The position numbers were made by a program, and so were the translations under genes. Below are positions 1 to 8,097 of a stretch of 64,000 nt of DNA, piece after piece; the first letter of the stretch is position 1, and each line of letters starts with the position of its first letter. The DNA lies in the NCBI RefSeq assembly GCF_010686765.1, contig NZ_JAAGWF010000020.1, forward strand, positions 1 to 64,000, read 5' to 3'. The notes under the pieces were generated by a model. That model did not search any database and had not been told where the DNA came from. It worked only from the letters and a program-made list of their open reading frames with translations. This DNA comes from Geodermatophilus sabuli. GTDB lineage: Bacteria; Actinomycetota; Actinomycetes; Mycobacteriales; Geodermatophilaceae.

Positions 1-84
1 GCGGCCGAGAGCACCATCGCGCGGTCGGACGGCGCCATCACCGCGGCCGAGAGCACCATCGCGCGGTCGGACGGCGCGGTGGCC
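1..84 (+). repeat. Two tandem 42-bp units inside a coding region
   Basis: Bases 1-42 and 43-84 are near-identical; they diverge only at the last few bases. Each unit is 14 codons (AAESTIARSDGAIT, then AAESTIARSDGAVA). The array probably continues upstream of the window, so its copy number is unknown. The unit is a multiple of three, so this is a protein repeat, not a CRISPR array. Confidence 0.85.
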
Positions 85-474
85 GCGGCGGAGGGCGTCC
101 TCGGCCGGACCGCGCCGTTGGTGGAGACCTACGAGGGGCCGCTCCTGGCCCTGGCGCCGGCGGTGCGCCGGCTCGCGGCGTCCCTCGACCCGGCCGAGGT
201 CGACGCGATGATCACGTTCATCGACCGGCTGCCCCAGCTGATGACCCACCTCGACGAGGACGTGCTGCCGGTCCTGGGGTCGTTGGGCAACGTGGGCGCC
301 GACGTGCACGACCTCCTCGACACCATGCAGGACCTGCGTCAGGTGGTGAAGGGGTTCCCCGGCTCCCGGCTGTTCCGTCGGCGCGGGGCCGAGGAGATCG
401 CCGAGAACGAGCAGCGGGAGTCCGACGGCGACCCGTCCCTCGACGGTCAGGAGCCGGAGCGCACCGGCTCCTGA
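1..474 (+). CDS. Hypothetical protein with 14-residue tandem repeats (3' part)
   Basis: The gene is open at the window's left edge. The frame runs unbroken from base 1, so the GTG at 79 is probably internal rather than the true start. The visible product begins with two 14-residue repeats rich in Ala, Ser and charged residues. A helical segment of about 95 residues follows (LVETYEGPLLALAP onward), with alternating leucines and acidic residues that suggest a coiled coil or helical bundle. A conserved-looking basic stretch (GSRLFRRRGAEE) comes next, then a hydrophilic acidic tail. There is no enzyme motif. The stop is 10 nt from the stop of the convergent DUF2795 gene. Function unknown; a structural or envelope-associated role is only a guess. 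Confidence 0.75.
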   Translation, partial: AAESTIARSDGAITAAESTIARSDGAVAAAEGVLGRTAPLVETYEGPLLALAPAVRRLAASLDPAEVDAMITFIDRLPQLMTHLDEDVLPVLGSLGNVGADVHDLLDTMQDLRQVVKGFPGSRLFRRRGAEEIAENEQRESDGDPSLDGQEPERTGS

Positions 475-484
475 CCGCCGCCGC

Positions 485-916
485 TCAGGTCTCCGTCGGG
501 TAGCCCAGGGCGCGGACGACGTCGCCGATCCGCTCGTAGGTCTCCCCCTCGGGCAGCCGCTCCAGCTCCGCGACGACGGCGTCGGGGGCACGGTGGTCCC
601 GCGCCGCCTCGACCAGGTCGGGTCCGGTGTTGGGGAAGTCCGCGCGGACCAGCCAGCGGGCCAGTTCGGCGCGGGCGACGACCGCGTCGGCGTCCATGCC
701 CACGGGCGTGCCACCGACCAGCGTTCCCGCCGGGTCGGCCGTCAGGTCCGGCTCGCCCTCGGCGACCGGCTCGACCTCGCGCCACTCGTGGGCGCGGGTG
801 GCGTGGTCGCCCTTGAGCATCCCCTGGATCTCGTGCTCGAGTTCCTCGTCCACCCGGGGACTGTGCTTGGTGCTGCGTGCCGATGTGCCGGCGAACTGGT
901 CTCCGGTCTCGCTCAC
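485..916 (-). CDS. DUF2795 domain protein
   Basis: 143 residues. The C-terminal 60 residues (ELARWLVRADFPNTGPDLVE through ALGYPTE) fit the DUF2795 pattern: a helix with F/P, a central 'A...DAVVAELERLP' and a terminal 'Y..I.DVVRALG'. The N-terminal half is hydrophilic. The GTG start at 916 is chosen because an AGGAGG lies 7 nt upstream, and longer readings become arginine-rich noise. The gene follows the DUF2945 gene by 25 nt on the same strand, so the two are probably co-transcribed. DUF2795 proteins are common small actinobacterial proteins of unknown function; a stress role is inferred only from the company they keep. Confidence 0.8.
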   Translation of the reverse strand: MSETGDQFAGTSARSTKHSPRVDEELEHEIQGMLKGDHATRAHEWREVEPVAEGEPDLTADPAGTLVGGTPVGMDADAVVARAELARWLVRADFPNTGPDLVEAARDHRAPDAVVAELERLPEGETYERIGDVVRALGYPTET

Positions 917-941
917 TGTCGCCCTCCTCCTGGTCCGTTCG

Positions 942-1151
942 TCACTTCTCGTGCAGGGCGCCGGGCTTGTGCACCGCCGTCTTGCCGGTCTTGTCGCTCT
1001 CGACCTCGTACTGCGGCTCGTCCTTGCTGGCCTTGACCTTCCGCCCGGACGCCTCCGTCTCCTTGGTGATCTTCCGCTTGACGGTGCCCTCGACCTCCTG
1101 GCCGTGGCTGCTCCAGGTGACCTCGTCACCCTTGCTGAACTCGTCCGCCAT
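942..1151 (-). CDS. DUF2945 (HVA1 / TUDOR-like) small protein
   Basis: 69 residues, highly charged. It carries the family signature: FSKGDEVTWSSHGQEVEGTV, then KRKITKETEASGRKVKASKD, then YEVESDKTGKTAVHKPGAL. This small SH3/TUDOR-like fold is known as DUF2945 or hypervirulence-associated protein HVA1; its molecular role is unknown. The length matches the family. Start is ATG 1151, with a GGGAG just upstream. It is the first gene of a probable two-gene unit with the DUF2795 gene. Its upstream region holds two ATCACCCG boxes and an ACGTAGC box that recur before a small gene near 39.2 kb. Confidence 0.85.
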   Translation of the reverse strand: MADEFSKGDEVTWSSHGQEVEGTVKRKITKETEASGRKVKASKDEPQYEVESDKTGKTAVHKPGALHEK

Positions 1152-1212
1152 CTACCGCTCCCGTCCCGCGCCGTCGTCCCCCGCCCCTGCCCGCGCGGCG
1201 CCCGCGACACAC

Positions 1213-1276
1213 ATCACCCGTTCGGACCCCCGGATCACCCGTGCGGGCACTGGCACAGGCCTCGCGGTCACGTAGC
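1213..1276 (-). promoter_or_regulatory. Repeated CGGGTGAT boxes plus GCTACGT upstream of the DUF2945 gene
   Basis: Read on the minus strand, GCTACGT (1270-1276) is followed by CGGGTGAT (1234-1241) and a second CGGGTGAT (1213-1220), 61 nt before the start codon. The same three words in the same order occur at 39241-39295 before another small minus-strand gene. This could be an alternative-sigma promoter or an activator site. Confidence 0.4.
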
Positions 1277-1415
1277 GTTCACGTCGACGGGAGCTACCGG
1301 GACATCACGCCTGATGGAGGCGGATATCCCGATCACCCACGGTGACGTGGCCCGTCCCTCGATCGCCGGCCCGGTCGACCCCATTCCCCCGGGGTCGGCC
1401 GGGTCGGCCCCGTTC

Positions 1416-1421
1416 TAGGCT
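1416..1421 (+). promoter_or_regulatory. -10 box TAGGCT
   Basis: TAGGCT ends 9 nt before the GTG at 1431 and no Shine-Dalgarno is present. This is the arrangement of an actinobacterial leaderless transcript. Confidence 0.55.
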
Positions 1422-1430
1422 GACCGGACC

Positions 1431-2207
1431 GTGACTGCTCCCGACGCCACCCGCCCGGTCGACGTCCTCACCGTCGTGTCGGTCACCGACGTCACCCCGT
1501 CGGTGCGCCGCGTCCTGCTGTCGGGGACGCCGGCCGCGGCCAGGGCGGCGGGGCCCACCATCTCGCTGCTCGTCCCCCGCGTGGGCGACCCGGCCCCGCA
1601 GTGGCCTGCGGTGGCCCGGGACGGGCGGATCGTGTGGCCGACCGGGTCGCACGGGGTGAGCCTGCGCAGCTACACCGCCCGCCGGCAGGATCCCGACCGC
1701 GGCGAGGTGGAGATCGACTTCGTGCTGCACGGGGACGGGCCGGCCGCGGCATGGGCCGGCGCGGCGGGTCCCGGGACGACGGTCGGGGTCGCCGGCGGCG
1801 GTCCGCTCGGTGAGCGTCCCGCCCGATGGCTGCTGCTCGCGGGGGACGAGACCGCGCTGCCGGCGATCAGCCGGATCCTCGCGGAGGCCGCTCCCTCCAC
1901 CGCGGGGGTGGCGCTGGTCGAGGTGGCCGGCGCCGCGGAACGCCAGCCCGTGCCGGCGCCGGCGGGCGTCGAGGTGCGCTGGCTGCACCGCGACGGCACC
2001 CCTCCCGGGGAGGGCACGCTGCTCGCCGACGCCGTCGCCGCTCTGGACCGGCCGCCGGGGGACGACGTCTTCGCCTGGGTCGCCGCGGAGTCCGGGGCGG
2101 TGCGCGCCATCCGGGCCGACCTCCGGGGTCGCTGGGGTCTCGGGCGGGCCCAGCACCACGCGATCGGCTACTGGCGCCGAGGGCGCGCCATGTCCCCCGC
2201 CGGCTGA
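1431..2207 (+). CDS. Siderophore-interacting protein (SIP/ViuB family ferric-siderophore reductase)
   Basis: 258 residues, the usual length. It should be a cytoplasmic FAD enzyme that reduces ferric siderophores to release iron. The N-terminal FAD-binding barrel holds the diagnostic RSYTARR. The C-terminal NAD(P)H-like domain has the SIP signature LLLAGDETALPAISRIL and the acidic 'VFAWVAAESGAVRAIR' segment, ending in GYWRRG. Codons show strong G/C at third positions throughout. The gene stands alone, followed 120 nt later by the two-component pair. A leaderless start is indicated by TAGGCT just upstream. No Fur-like box was recognised, so iron regulation is not shown by the sequence. Confidence 0.9.
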   Translation: MTAPDATRPVDVLTVVSVTDVTPSVRRVLLSGTPAAARAAGPTISLLVPRVGDPAPQWPAVARDGRIVWPTGSHGVSLRSYTARRQDPDRGEVEIDFVLHGDGPAAAWAGAAGPGTTVGVAGGGPLGERPARWLLLAGDETALPAISRILAEAAPSTAGVALVEVAGAAERQPVPAPAGVEVRWLHRDGTPPGEGTLLADAVAALDRPPGDDVFAWVAAESGAVRAIRADLRGRWGLGRAQHHAIGYWRRGRAMSPAG

Positions 2208-2329
2208 CGGCGACGGCGCGTCCGGTCGGCCGCTCGTCCAGGGACCTCACAGGTAGCCTCCAGGCCCGGCCCAGTCCCGCGCCGCACGCTCGTGGCATGA
2301 CGACGGCTGCACGTCCGACAGGAGGTCGC

Positions 2330-3058
2330 GTGTCCGGCTCCCGCACTGCGGGGGGATCGGCGCCCGAGGCCCGCCTCCTGGTGGTCGACGACGAACCCAA
2401 CATCCGGGAGCTGCTCTCCGCGAGCCTCCGCTACGCCGGGTTCGAGGTGGCCACGGCCGCCGACGGGCAGCAGGCGCTGGCGATGGCAGCGTCCTTCCGG
2501 CCGGACCTGCTCGTCCTCGACGTGATGATGCCGGGCCTGGACGGCTTCGGTGTGGTGCGGCGACTGCGGGAGAGCGGCCGGCACACCCCGGTGCTGTTCC
2601 TCACCGCGCGCGACGCCGCGGAGGACAAGGTCTCCGGCCTCACCCTGGGCGGCGACGACTACGTCACCAAGCCGTTCAGCCTCGACGAGGTGCTGGCCCG
2701 CATCCGGGCGGTGCTGCGCCGGAGCACCGGGCCGCAGCGCGCCGCCGAGGCACCCCGGCTGTCCTTCGCCGACATCGAGCTCGACGAGGAGTCGCACGAG
2801 GTCATCAAGGCCGGCACGGTGGTCGGGCTGTCGCCGACGGAGTTCAAACTGCTGCGCTACCTGATGGCCAACGCCGGGCGGGTGCTGTCCAAGGCGCAGA
2901 TCCTCGACCACGTCTGGAACTACGACTTCAACGGCGAGGCCAACGTCGTGGAGTCCTACATCTCCTACCTCCGCCGCAAGGTCGACACGACCGAGCCGCG
3001 GCTGCTGCACACCATCCGGGGCGTGGGCTACACGTTGCGGCTCCCCCGCGGCACGTGA
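2330..3058 (+). CDS. OmpR/PhoB-family response regulator
   Basis: 242 residues. The receiver domain (about 15-130) has the acidic pair D20/D21, phospho-acceptor D64 in LLVLDVMMPGLDG, T92 and K114. The winged-helix DNA-binding domain ends in YLRRKVD and IRGVGYTLR. GTG 2330 is preferred because AGGAGG sits at 2320-2325. An in-frame ATG at 2297 lacks a ribosome site and adds only low-complexity residues. TAGCCT at 2254-2259 is a plausible -10, giving a leader of about 60 nt. The partner kinase starts 4 nt after the stop, so the pair is an operon. It resembles the MprA/TcrA/PrrA group; the signal is unknown. Confidence 0.92.
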   Translation: MSGSRTAGGSAPEARLLVVDDEPNIRELLSASLRYAGFEVATAADGQQALAMAASFRPDLLVLDVMMPGLDGFGVVRRLRESGRHTPVLFLTARDAAEDKVSGLTLGGDDYVTKPFSLDEVLARIRAVLRRSTGPQRAAEAPRLSFADIELDEESHEVIKAGTVVGLSPTEFKLLRYLMANAGRVLSKAQILDHVWNYDFNGEANVVESYISYLRRKVDTTEPRLLHTIRGVGYTLRLPRGT

Positions 3059-3062
3059 GCGC

Positions 3063-4571
3063 GTGAGCGGACAGGGGCGGCTGTCCCGCTTCCCGCTGCG
3101 GGTGACCCTGGTGGCGCTCGTCGTGGGACTGGTGGCGCTGGCACTGACCGTCACCGGCGTCGCCGCCAGCAGGCTGCTGCACGGCTACCTGGAGGAGCAG
3201 CAGGACGACCAGCTGCGGGCGGCCCTCGCGGAGGTCGTCCGGATCCCCGGTTTCCGGGAGGCCTGCGACAGCGGCGTGGGCGAGCCCTACCCGAACACGT
3301 ACTACGCGGCCTGCCGCGCCCCCGGCGCGGCCGAGGCGACGGTCGTCTACGTCCCGCCGGGCCCCGGCGGGGAGATGCCCCGGCTGACCGGGAAGGGCGC
3401 CGACGAGCTGCTCGAGGGCGACGGGCACGCCGTGACGCTGCGGTCTGCCGACGGTCACGCCTGGCGCATGGTCAGTGGCGTGACCCGCAGCGGCTACACC
3501 GTGGTGGTCGGCACCGACCTGGCGCGCGACGAGCGAGTCATCGGCCGACTCGTCGCGATCGAGGCCATCGTCGGGCTGATCGTGCTCGCGCTCCTCGGTG
3601 GGGCCGGCTACGTGCTGGTCAGCAACAGCCTGCGGCCGCTCTCGGAGGTCGAGCGCACCGCCCGGGCCATCGCCGCCGGCGATCTGTCCCAGCGGGTGCC
3701 CACCGGGGACGAGCGCACCGAGGTCGGCCGGCTGTCGACGGCGCTCAACGGGATGCTGTCCCGCATCGAGCGGGCGTTCCGGGCCCAGCAGGCCTCCGAG
3801 GAGCAGGCCCGCGCCTCGGAGAGCCGGATGCGGCGGTTCATCGCCGACGCCAGCCACGAGCTGCGCACCCCGTTGACCTCGATCCGCGGCTTCGCCGAGC
3901 TCTACCGCCAGGGCGCGGTGGGCACCCCGGAGGAGACCGGACGGCTGCTGCAGCGCATCGAGGCCGAGGGTGCCCGCATGGGCGTGCTCGTGGAGGACCT
4001 CCTGCAACTGGCCCGCATGGACCAGCAGCGGCCCCTGACCATCACCCCGGTCGACCTGGCCGAGGTCGCCGGGGACGCCGTGCACGACGCCTGCGCCGTC
4101 CAGCCCCAGCGGCCGATCGCGCTGCACGTGGACGAGGCCCTGAGCGAGGTGCCGGTCGTCCTCGGCGACGAGGCGCGGCTGCGCCAGGTGGTCGGCAACC
4201 TGCTGACCAACGCCCTGGTGCACACGCCCCCCGACGTGCCCGTCACCGTGACCCTGTCGGACGAGCCGGGCACCGGGGAGGCGACCGGCGACGACGACGA
4301 CGGCGGCGTGGTGGTGCTCCGCGTCGCCGACGAGGGCCCCGGGATGACCCCGGAGGACGCCGGCCGGGTCTTCGAGCGCTTCTACCGGGCCGATCCCTCC
4401 CGCACGGGCGTCGGCACCGGCCTCGGCCTGGCGATCGTCGCGTCGCTGGTCGAGGCGCACGGCGGCAGCGTGCAGCTGGACACCGCGCCGGGTCGCGGAG
4501 CCGCGTTCACCGTGCGCCTGCCACGGTCCGGCCCGCTCGTCCCCCCGTCCGGCGACGGGGTCGGGGTCTGA
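3063..4571 (+). CDS. Sensor histidine kinase, HAMP type
   Basis: 502 residues. One membrane helix lies at about 15-37, followed by an extracytoplasmic sensor region of about 120 residues that includes two Cys (EACDSGVG and YYAACRAP). A second helix lies at about 160-183, then a HAMP domain (LRPLSEVERTARAIAAGD). The dimerisation helix carries phospho-acceptor H265 in FIADASHELRTPL. The ATPase domain has the N box (NLLTNALVHTP), G1 (DEGPGM), F box (VFERFYRAD) and G2 (GTGLGLAIV). It is the cognate kinase of the regulator 4 nt upstream. The paired sensor cysteines could form a disulfide. Ligand unknown. Confidence 0.92.
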   Translation: MSGQGRLSRFPLRVTLVALVVGLVALALTVTGVAASRLLHGYLEEQQDDQLRAALAEVVRIPGFREACDSGVGEPYPNTYYAACRAPGAAEATVVYVPPGPGGEMPRLTGKGADELLEGDGHAVTLRSADGHAWRMVSGVTRSGYTVVVGTDLARDERVIGRLVAIEAIVGLIVLALLGGAGYVLVSNSLRPLSEVERTARAIAAGDLSQRVPTGDERTEVGRLSTALNGMLSRIERAFRAQQASEEQARASESRMRRFIADASHELRTPLTSIRGFAELYRQGAVGTPEETGRLLQRIEAEGARMGVLVEDLLQLARMDQQRPLTITPVDLAEVAGDAVHDACAVQPQRPIALHVDEALSEVPVVLGDEARLRQVVGNLLTNALVHTPPDVPVTVTLSDEPGTGEATGDDDDGGVVVLRVADEGPGMTPEDAGRVFERFYRADPSRTGVGTGLGLAIVASLVEAHGGSVQLDTAPGRGAAFTVRLPRSGPLVPPSGDGVGV

Positions 4572-4589
4572 GCCGGCCGAGCGGCTCGT

Positions 4590-4595
4590 TACCGT
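4590..4595 (+). promoter_or_regulatory. -10 box TACCGT
   Basis: TACCGT ends 6 nt before the GTG at 4602, the same spacing as several other apparent leaderless genes in the window. Confidence 0.5.
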
Positions 4596-4601
4596 CCGGC
4601 G

Positions 4602-4896
4602 GTGGACTCCGACGTGCAGGGGCAGCCCCCGGACACCGACCTCATGGCAGCGGTGACCGAGCTGGGCCTCGCGCTCCGGCAGTTCCGTCGACGCGTCGGT
4701 GCTCACCACCGTCCCCGCCGGCGCGCTGCGGGCCGTGGCCGCCGAGGCCCGCTCCGCCGTCGCGCGGCTGACCCGGGTCCAGCGTCCGCACACCCAGCTC
4801 TCGGTGCTCGACGACCCGCTGGTCTCCCGCCGGGTCCACGACCCGGTCAGCAGCGTGGGCAGCGCCATCGCCACCGCGCTCTCGGGGCAGCCGTGA
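4602..4896 (+). pseudogene. Small hypothetical gene split by an apparent frameshift
   Basis: The first 26 codons from GTG 4602 (DSDVQGQPPDTDLMAAVTEL...) have third-position G/C and coherent sense. After about 4680 that frame turns into arginine-rich noise. From about 4681 the coherent reading moves to the next frame (SSVDASVLTTVPAGALRAVA...) and runs to a clean stop at 4896. One extra base, or two missing, near 4675-4690 would explain it: a sequencing error, a true mutation or, less likely, programmed slippage. An independent start at GTG 4699 is also possible. Joined, the product would be about 97 residues and largely helical. It has its own -10 box. Function unknown. Confidence 0.55.
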
Positions 4897-4969
4897 CCGG
4901 GCTCGCGAGGTCACGTACGTCCACAGCACCGTCGGGCGCCGGCCCGACCATCGTCCGCGAGGAGGACCG

Positions 4970-5707
4970 ATGAGCGACGTCGAGGTCGCCGCCGCCGCGG
5001 CCCGCGCGGCGGCGGCGGCGCTGCTGCAGCTGCGTGCCGAGGGGCGGTCGAGCGGCCGGGCGCTGGGCGACGCCGGGGACGCCGCGGCGCAGGCTGCCAT
5101 CACCGGGGTGCTGGGGGCCGCCCGCCCGGCGGACGTCGTCTTCAGCGAGGAGGCGGCCGACGACCGGCGCCGGCTGGACGCCGCGCGGGTGTGGATCGTC
5201 GACCCGCTGGACGGCACCCGGGAGTACGGCGAGCCGGGCCGCCCGGACTGGGCGGTGCACGTCGCCCTGTGGGCCGACGGCGACCTGGCTGCCGCGGCCG
5301 TGGCCCTGCCCGCGCTGGACGAGGTCCTCGTCACCGACCCCGCTCCGGCCGTGCCGGCTGCCGGCGGCGGGCGCCTGCGGATCGCGGTCAGCCGCACCCG
5401 TCCGCCGGACCAGGCGGGTGCGGCCGCTGCTGCGCTCGACGCCGATCTGGTGCCGCTGGGCTCGGCCGGCTTCAAGGTGACCGCCGTGGTCCGCGGGGAG
5501 GTCGACGCCTACGTGCACGCGGGCGGCATGTACCAGTGGGACTCCGCGGCCCCGGTCGCCGTCGCCCGGGCCGCGGGCCTGACCGCCGTCCGGCTGGACG
5601 GGACGCCGCTGAGCTACAACGGCGCGGACCCCTGGTTGCCCGACCTGCTGGTCTGCCGCCCGGAGCTGGCCGGCCGGCTGCTGGCGGCGGTCCGCCCGGC
5701 CGGCTGA
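4970..5707 (+). CDS. cysQ: CysQ-type 3'(2'),5'-bisphosphate nucleotidase (inositol monophosphatase family)
   Basis: 245 residues. It should hydrolyse PAP/PAPS-type 3'-phosphates using Mg2+, clearing the by-product of sulfate activation. Metal-binding motifs of the family are present: SEE at 59-61, WIVDPLDGT at 75-83, and the late MYQWDSAAP. ATG 4970 follows GAGGAGG. Its place directly before cysD and cysN, on the same strand and 117 nt upstream, supports the CysQ assignment over a generic inositol phosphatase. The usual family length is 240-270. Confidence 0.85.
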   Translation: MSDVEVAAAAARAAAAALLQLRAEGRSSGRALGDAGDAAAQAAITGVLGAARPADVVFSEEAADDRRRLDAARVWIVDPLDGTREYGEPGRPDWAVHVALWADGDLAAAAVALPALDEVLVTDPAPAVPAAGGGRLRIAVSRTRPPDQAGAAAAALDADLVPLGSAGFKVTAVVRGEVDAYVHAGGMYQWDSAAPVAVARAAGLTAVRLDGTPLSYNGADPWLPDLLVCRPELAGRLLAAVRPAG

Positions 5708-5824
5708 GCCGGGGGTCGCTGCCGCACGGGAAGTCCGATGCCGGACACTGTGAGGGGAATCCTCCCGGAACCGGTGCGGTTGGTGCTGGTTCAGGTCCTG
5801 TCCCCGACGTCCGGAGCCGAACGC

Positions 5825-6733
5825 GTGCCCACACCCGACTACCGGCTCTCCCAGCTGGAGACGCTGGAGGCCGAGTCCATCCACGTGATCCGCGAGGTCG
5901 CCGCCGAGCTGGAGCGGCCGGTCCTGCTGTTCTCCGGCGGCAAGGACTCCATCGTGATGCTCGAGCTGGCCCGCAAGGCGTTCGCGCCGGCCCGCATCCC
6001 CTTCCCGGTCATGCACGTGGACACCGGCCTGAACTTCCCCGACGTGCTGGAGTTCCGGGACAAGCGGGTGGCCGAGCTCGGCGTCCAGCTGATCGTCGCC
6101 TCGGTGCCCGACGCGATCGCGGCCGGCACGGTCAAGGAGGAGCCGAACGGCTCGCGCAACCGCATCCAGACGCCGGTGCTGCTCGACGCCGTGGAGGAGC
6201 ACGGATTCACCGCGCTGTTCGGTGGCGCCCGCCGCGACGAGGACAAGGCCCGCGCCAAGGAGCGGGTGTTCTCCTTCCGCGACGAGTTCGGCCAGTGGGA
6301 TCCGAAGAACCAGCGCCCGGAGCTCTGGGACCTCTACAACGGCCGGATCCACCTCGGCGAGTCGATCCGGGTGTTCCCGCTGTCGAACTGGACCGAGCTC
6401 GACATCTGGCAGTACGTCCTCCGCGAGGAGATCGAGATCCCGGCGCTCTACCTCGCGCAGGAGCGGGAGGTCGTCGAGCGCCAGGGGATGCTCTACGCGG
6501 TGAACGAGTTCATCCGCCCCAAGGACGGCGAGCAGGTGCGCCGGGAGACCGTCCGCTACCGCACCGTCGGCGACGCGAACCTCACCGCCGCCGTGCTGTC
6601 GGAGGCGACCACCGTCGAGGAGGTCATCGCCGAGATCGCGGTGACCCGCATGACCGAGCGGGGCGCCACCCGCGGCGACGACAAGGTCAGCGACGCCGCC
6701 ATGGAGGACCGGAAGAAGGAGGGCTACTTCTGA
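5825..6733 (+). CDS. cysD: Sulfate adenylyltransferase subunit 2
   Basis: 302 residues, the standard CysD length. It catalyses ATP + sulfate to APS together with CysN. The ATP pyrophosphatase loop is SGGKDS (37-42). Family blocks HVDTGLNFPDVLEFRD, GGARRDEDKARAKERVFSFR, FPLSNWTELDIWQY and the C-terminal EDRKKEGYF are all intact. GTG 5825 is chosen over the in-frame ATG 5738 because it gives the family N-terminus (DYRLSQLETLEAE) and has GGAG 8 nt upstream. The stop overlaps the cysN start by one base (TGATG), so the subunits are translationally coupled. Confidence 0.95.
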   Translation: MPTPDYRLSQLETLEAESIHVIREVAAELERPVLLFSGGKDSIVMLELARKAFAPARIPFPVMHVDTGLNFPDVLEFRDKRVAELGVQLIVASVPDAIAAGTVKEEPNGSRNRIQTPVLLDAVEEHGFTALFGGARRDEDKARAKERVFSFRDEFGQWDPKNQRPELWDLYNGRIHLGESIRVFPLSNWTELDIWQYVLREEIEIPALYLAQEREVVERQGMLYAVNEFIRPKDGEQVRRETVRYRTVGDANLTAAVLSEATTVEEVIAEIAVTRMTERGATRGDDKVSDAAMEDRKKEGYF

Positions 6734-8034
6734 TGGCCGTTCCCCTGCACTCCCCCGAGGCCGAGCACGCCCACGACCTCGCGCTGGCCCGCAAGGACAT
6801 CCTGCGCATCGCGACCGCCGGGTCGGTGGACGACGGCAAGAGCACGCTGATCGGCCGGCTGCTCTACGACAGCAAGGCGATCTACGAGGACCAGTACGAG
6901 GCGGTCGAGCGCGCCAGCAAGGGCGACTACGTCGACCTCGCGCTGCTCACCGACGGGCTGCGCGCCGAGCGCGAGCAGGGCATCACCATCGACGTCGCCT
7001 ACCGCTACTTCAGCACCCCGCGGCGCACGTTCATCCTGGCCGACACCCCCGGCCACGTGCAGTACACGCGGAACATGGTCACCGGCGCCTCGACCGCCGA
7101 CCTGGCGATCGTGCTGGTCGACGCCCGCAAGGGGATGCTCGAGCAGAGCCGCCGGCACACGTTCCTCGCGTCGCTGCTGCGGGTGCCGCACCTGGTGGTC
7201 GCCGTCAACAAGATGGACCTCGTCGACTGGTCGGAGGACGTCTACGAGGGGATCCGGGACGAGTTCACGGCGTTCGCGACGAAGCTGAACATCCCGGACC
7301 TGACCGTCGTGCCGGTCTCGGCCCTGCACGGGGACAACGTGGTGACCCGGTCGGACCGGAGCCCCTGGTACCAGGGCTCCTCCCTGCTGCACCACCTCGA
7401 GCACGTGCACGTGGCCAGCGACCGCAACCTGGTGGACGTCCGGTTCCCGGTCCAGTACGTCGTCCGCCCGCAGTCCGACGCGTTCCACGACTACCGCGGG
7501 TACGCCGGGACGGTCGCCAGTGGCGTGCTGCGCCCCGGTGACGAGGTGCAGGTCCTGCCCAGCGGCCTGACGACGACGATCGCCGCCATCGACGGTCCGC
7601 GCGGTCCGGTCGCCGAGGCCTTCGCGCCCATGGCGGTCACCGTGCGGCTCACCGACGATCTCGACGTCTCCCGCGGCGACCTGATCTGCCGGCCGGCCAA
7701 CGCCCCGCACCCGGCGCAGGACCTCGACGCCATGGTGTCCTGGATGACCGAGGAGCCGCTGCGCCCGCGGCAGCGCCTGACGGTGAAGCACACGACGCGC
7801 ACCGTCCGCGCCATGGTGAAGGACGTCCAGTACCGGCTGGACGTCAACTCGCTGCACCGGGACCTGACCGCCGGCGAGCTCGGGCTCAACGACATCGGTC
7901 GCGTGCGGCTGCGCACCACCCAGCCGCTGTTCGTCGACGACTACGCCCGGAACCGGGTGACCGGCCGGTTCATCCTGATCGACGAGGCCACGAACGCGAC
8001 CGTCGGCGCCGGGATGCTCACCCCGGCCGGCTGA
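6733..8034 (+). CDS. cysN: Sulfate adenylyltransferase subunit 1 (GTPase)
   Basis: 433 residues. This is an EF-Tu-like GTPase that drives APS synthesis by CysD. The P-loop GSVDDGKST lies at about 30-38, DTPGHVQ at 104-110 and NKMD at 159-162; beta-barrel domains follow. The length shows an unfused CysN with no C-terminal APS kinase (CysC) domain, and no cysC is nearby. In actinobacteria this often means direct APS reduction, with CysH elsewhere. A strong hairpin follows the stop. Confidence 0.95.
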   Translation: MAVPLHSPEAEHAHDLALARKDILRIATAGSVDDGKSTLIGRLLYDSKAIYEDQYEAVERASKGDYVDLALLTDGLRAEREQGITIDVAYRYFSTPRRTFILADTPGHVQYTRNMVTGASTADLAIVLVDARKGMLEQSRRHTFLASLLRVPHLVVAVNKMDLVDWSEDVYEGIRDEFTAFATKLNIPDLTVVPVSALHGDNVVTRSDRSPWYQGSSLLHHLEHVHVASDRNLVDVRFPVQYVVRPQSDAFHDYRGYAGTVASGVLRPGDEVQVLPSGLTTTIAAIDGPRGPVAEAFAPMAVTVRLTDDLDVSRGDLICRPANAPHPAQDLDAMVSWMTEEPLRPRQRLTVKHTTRTVRAMVKDVQYRLDVNSLHRDLTAGELGLNDIGRVRLRTTQPLFVDDYARNRVTGRFILIDEATNATVGAGMLTPAG

Positions 8035-8038
8035 CCGA

Positions 8039-8074
8039 CGACGCCGCCGGGGCCTCGCGGTCCCGGCGGCGTCG
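8039..8074. terminator. Bidirectional hairpin between cysN and the coxM-like gene
   Basis: Arms of 16 bp (8039-8054 and 8059-8074, one mismatch) with a 4-nt loop lie between convergent genes. There is no T-tract, as is usual in this GC range. Confidence 0.7.
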
Positions 8075-8097
8075 CGGCCCCCAGCGGGGGTGCTTCC

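Noticed and set aside
1-84. Possible CRISPR-like direct repeats
   Set aside because: Units are adjacent without spacers, 42 bp (14 codons), and lie in an open coding frame.
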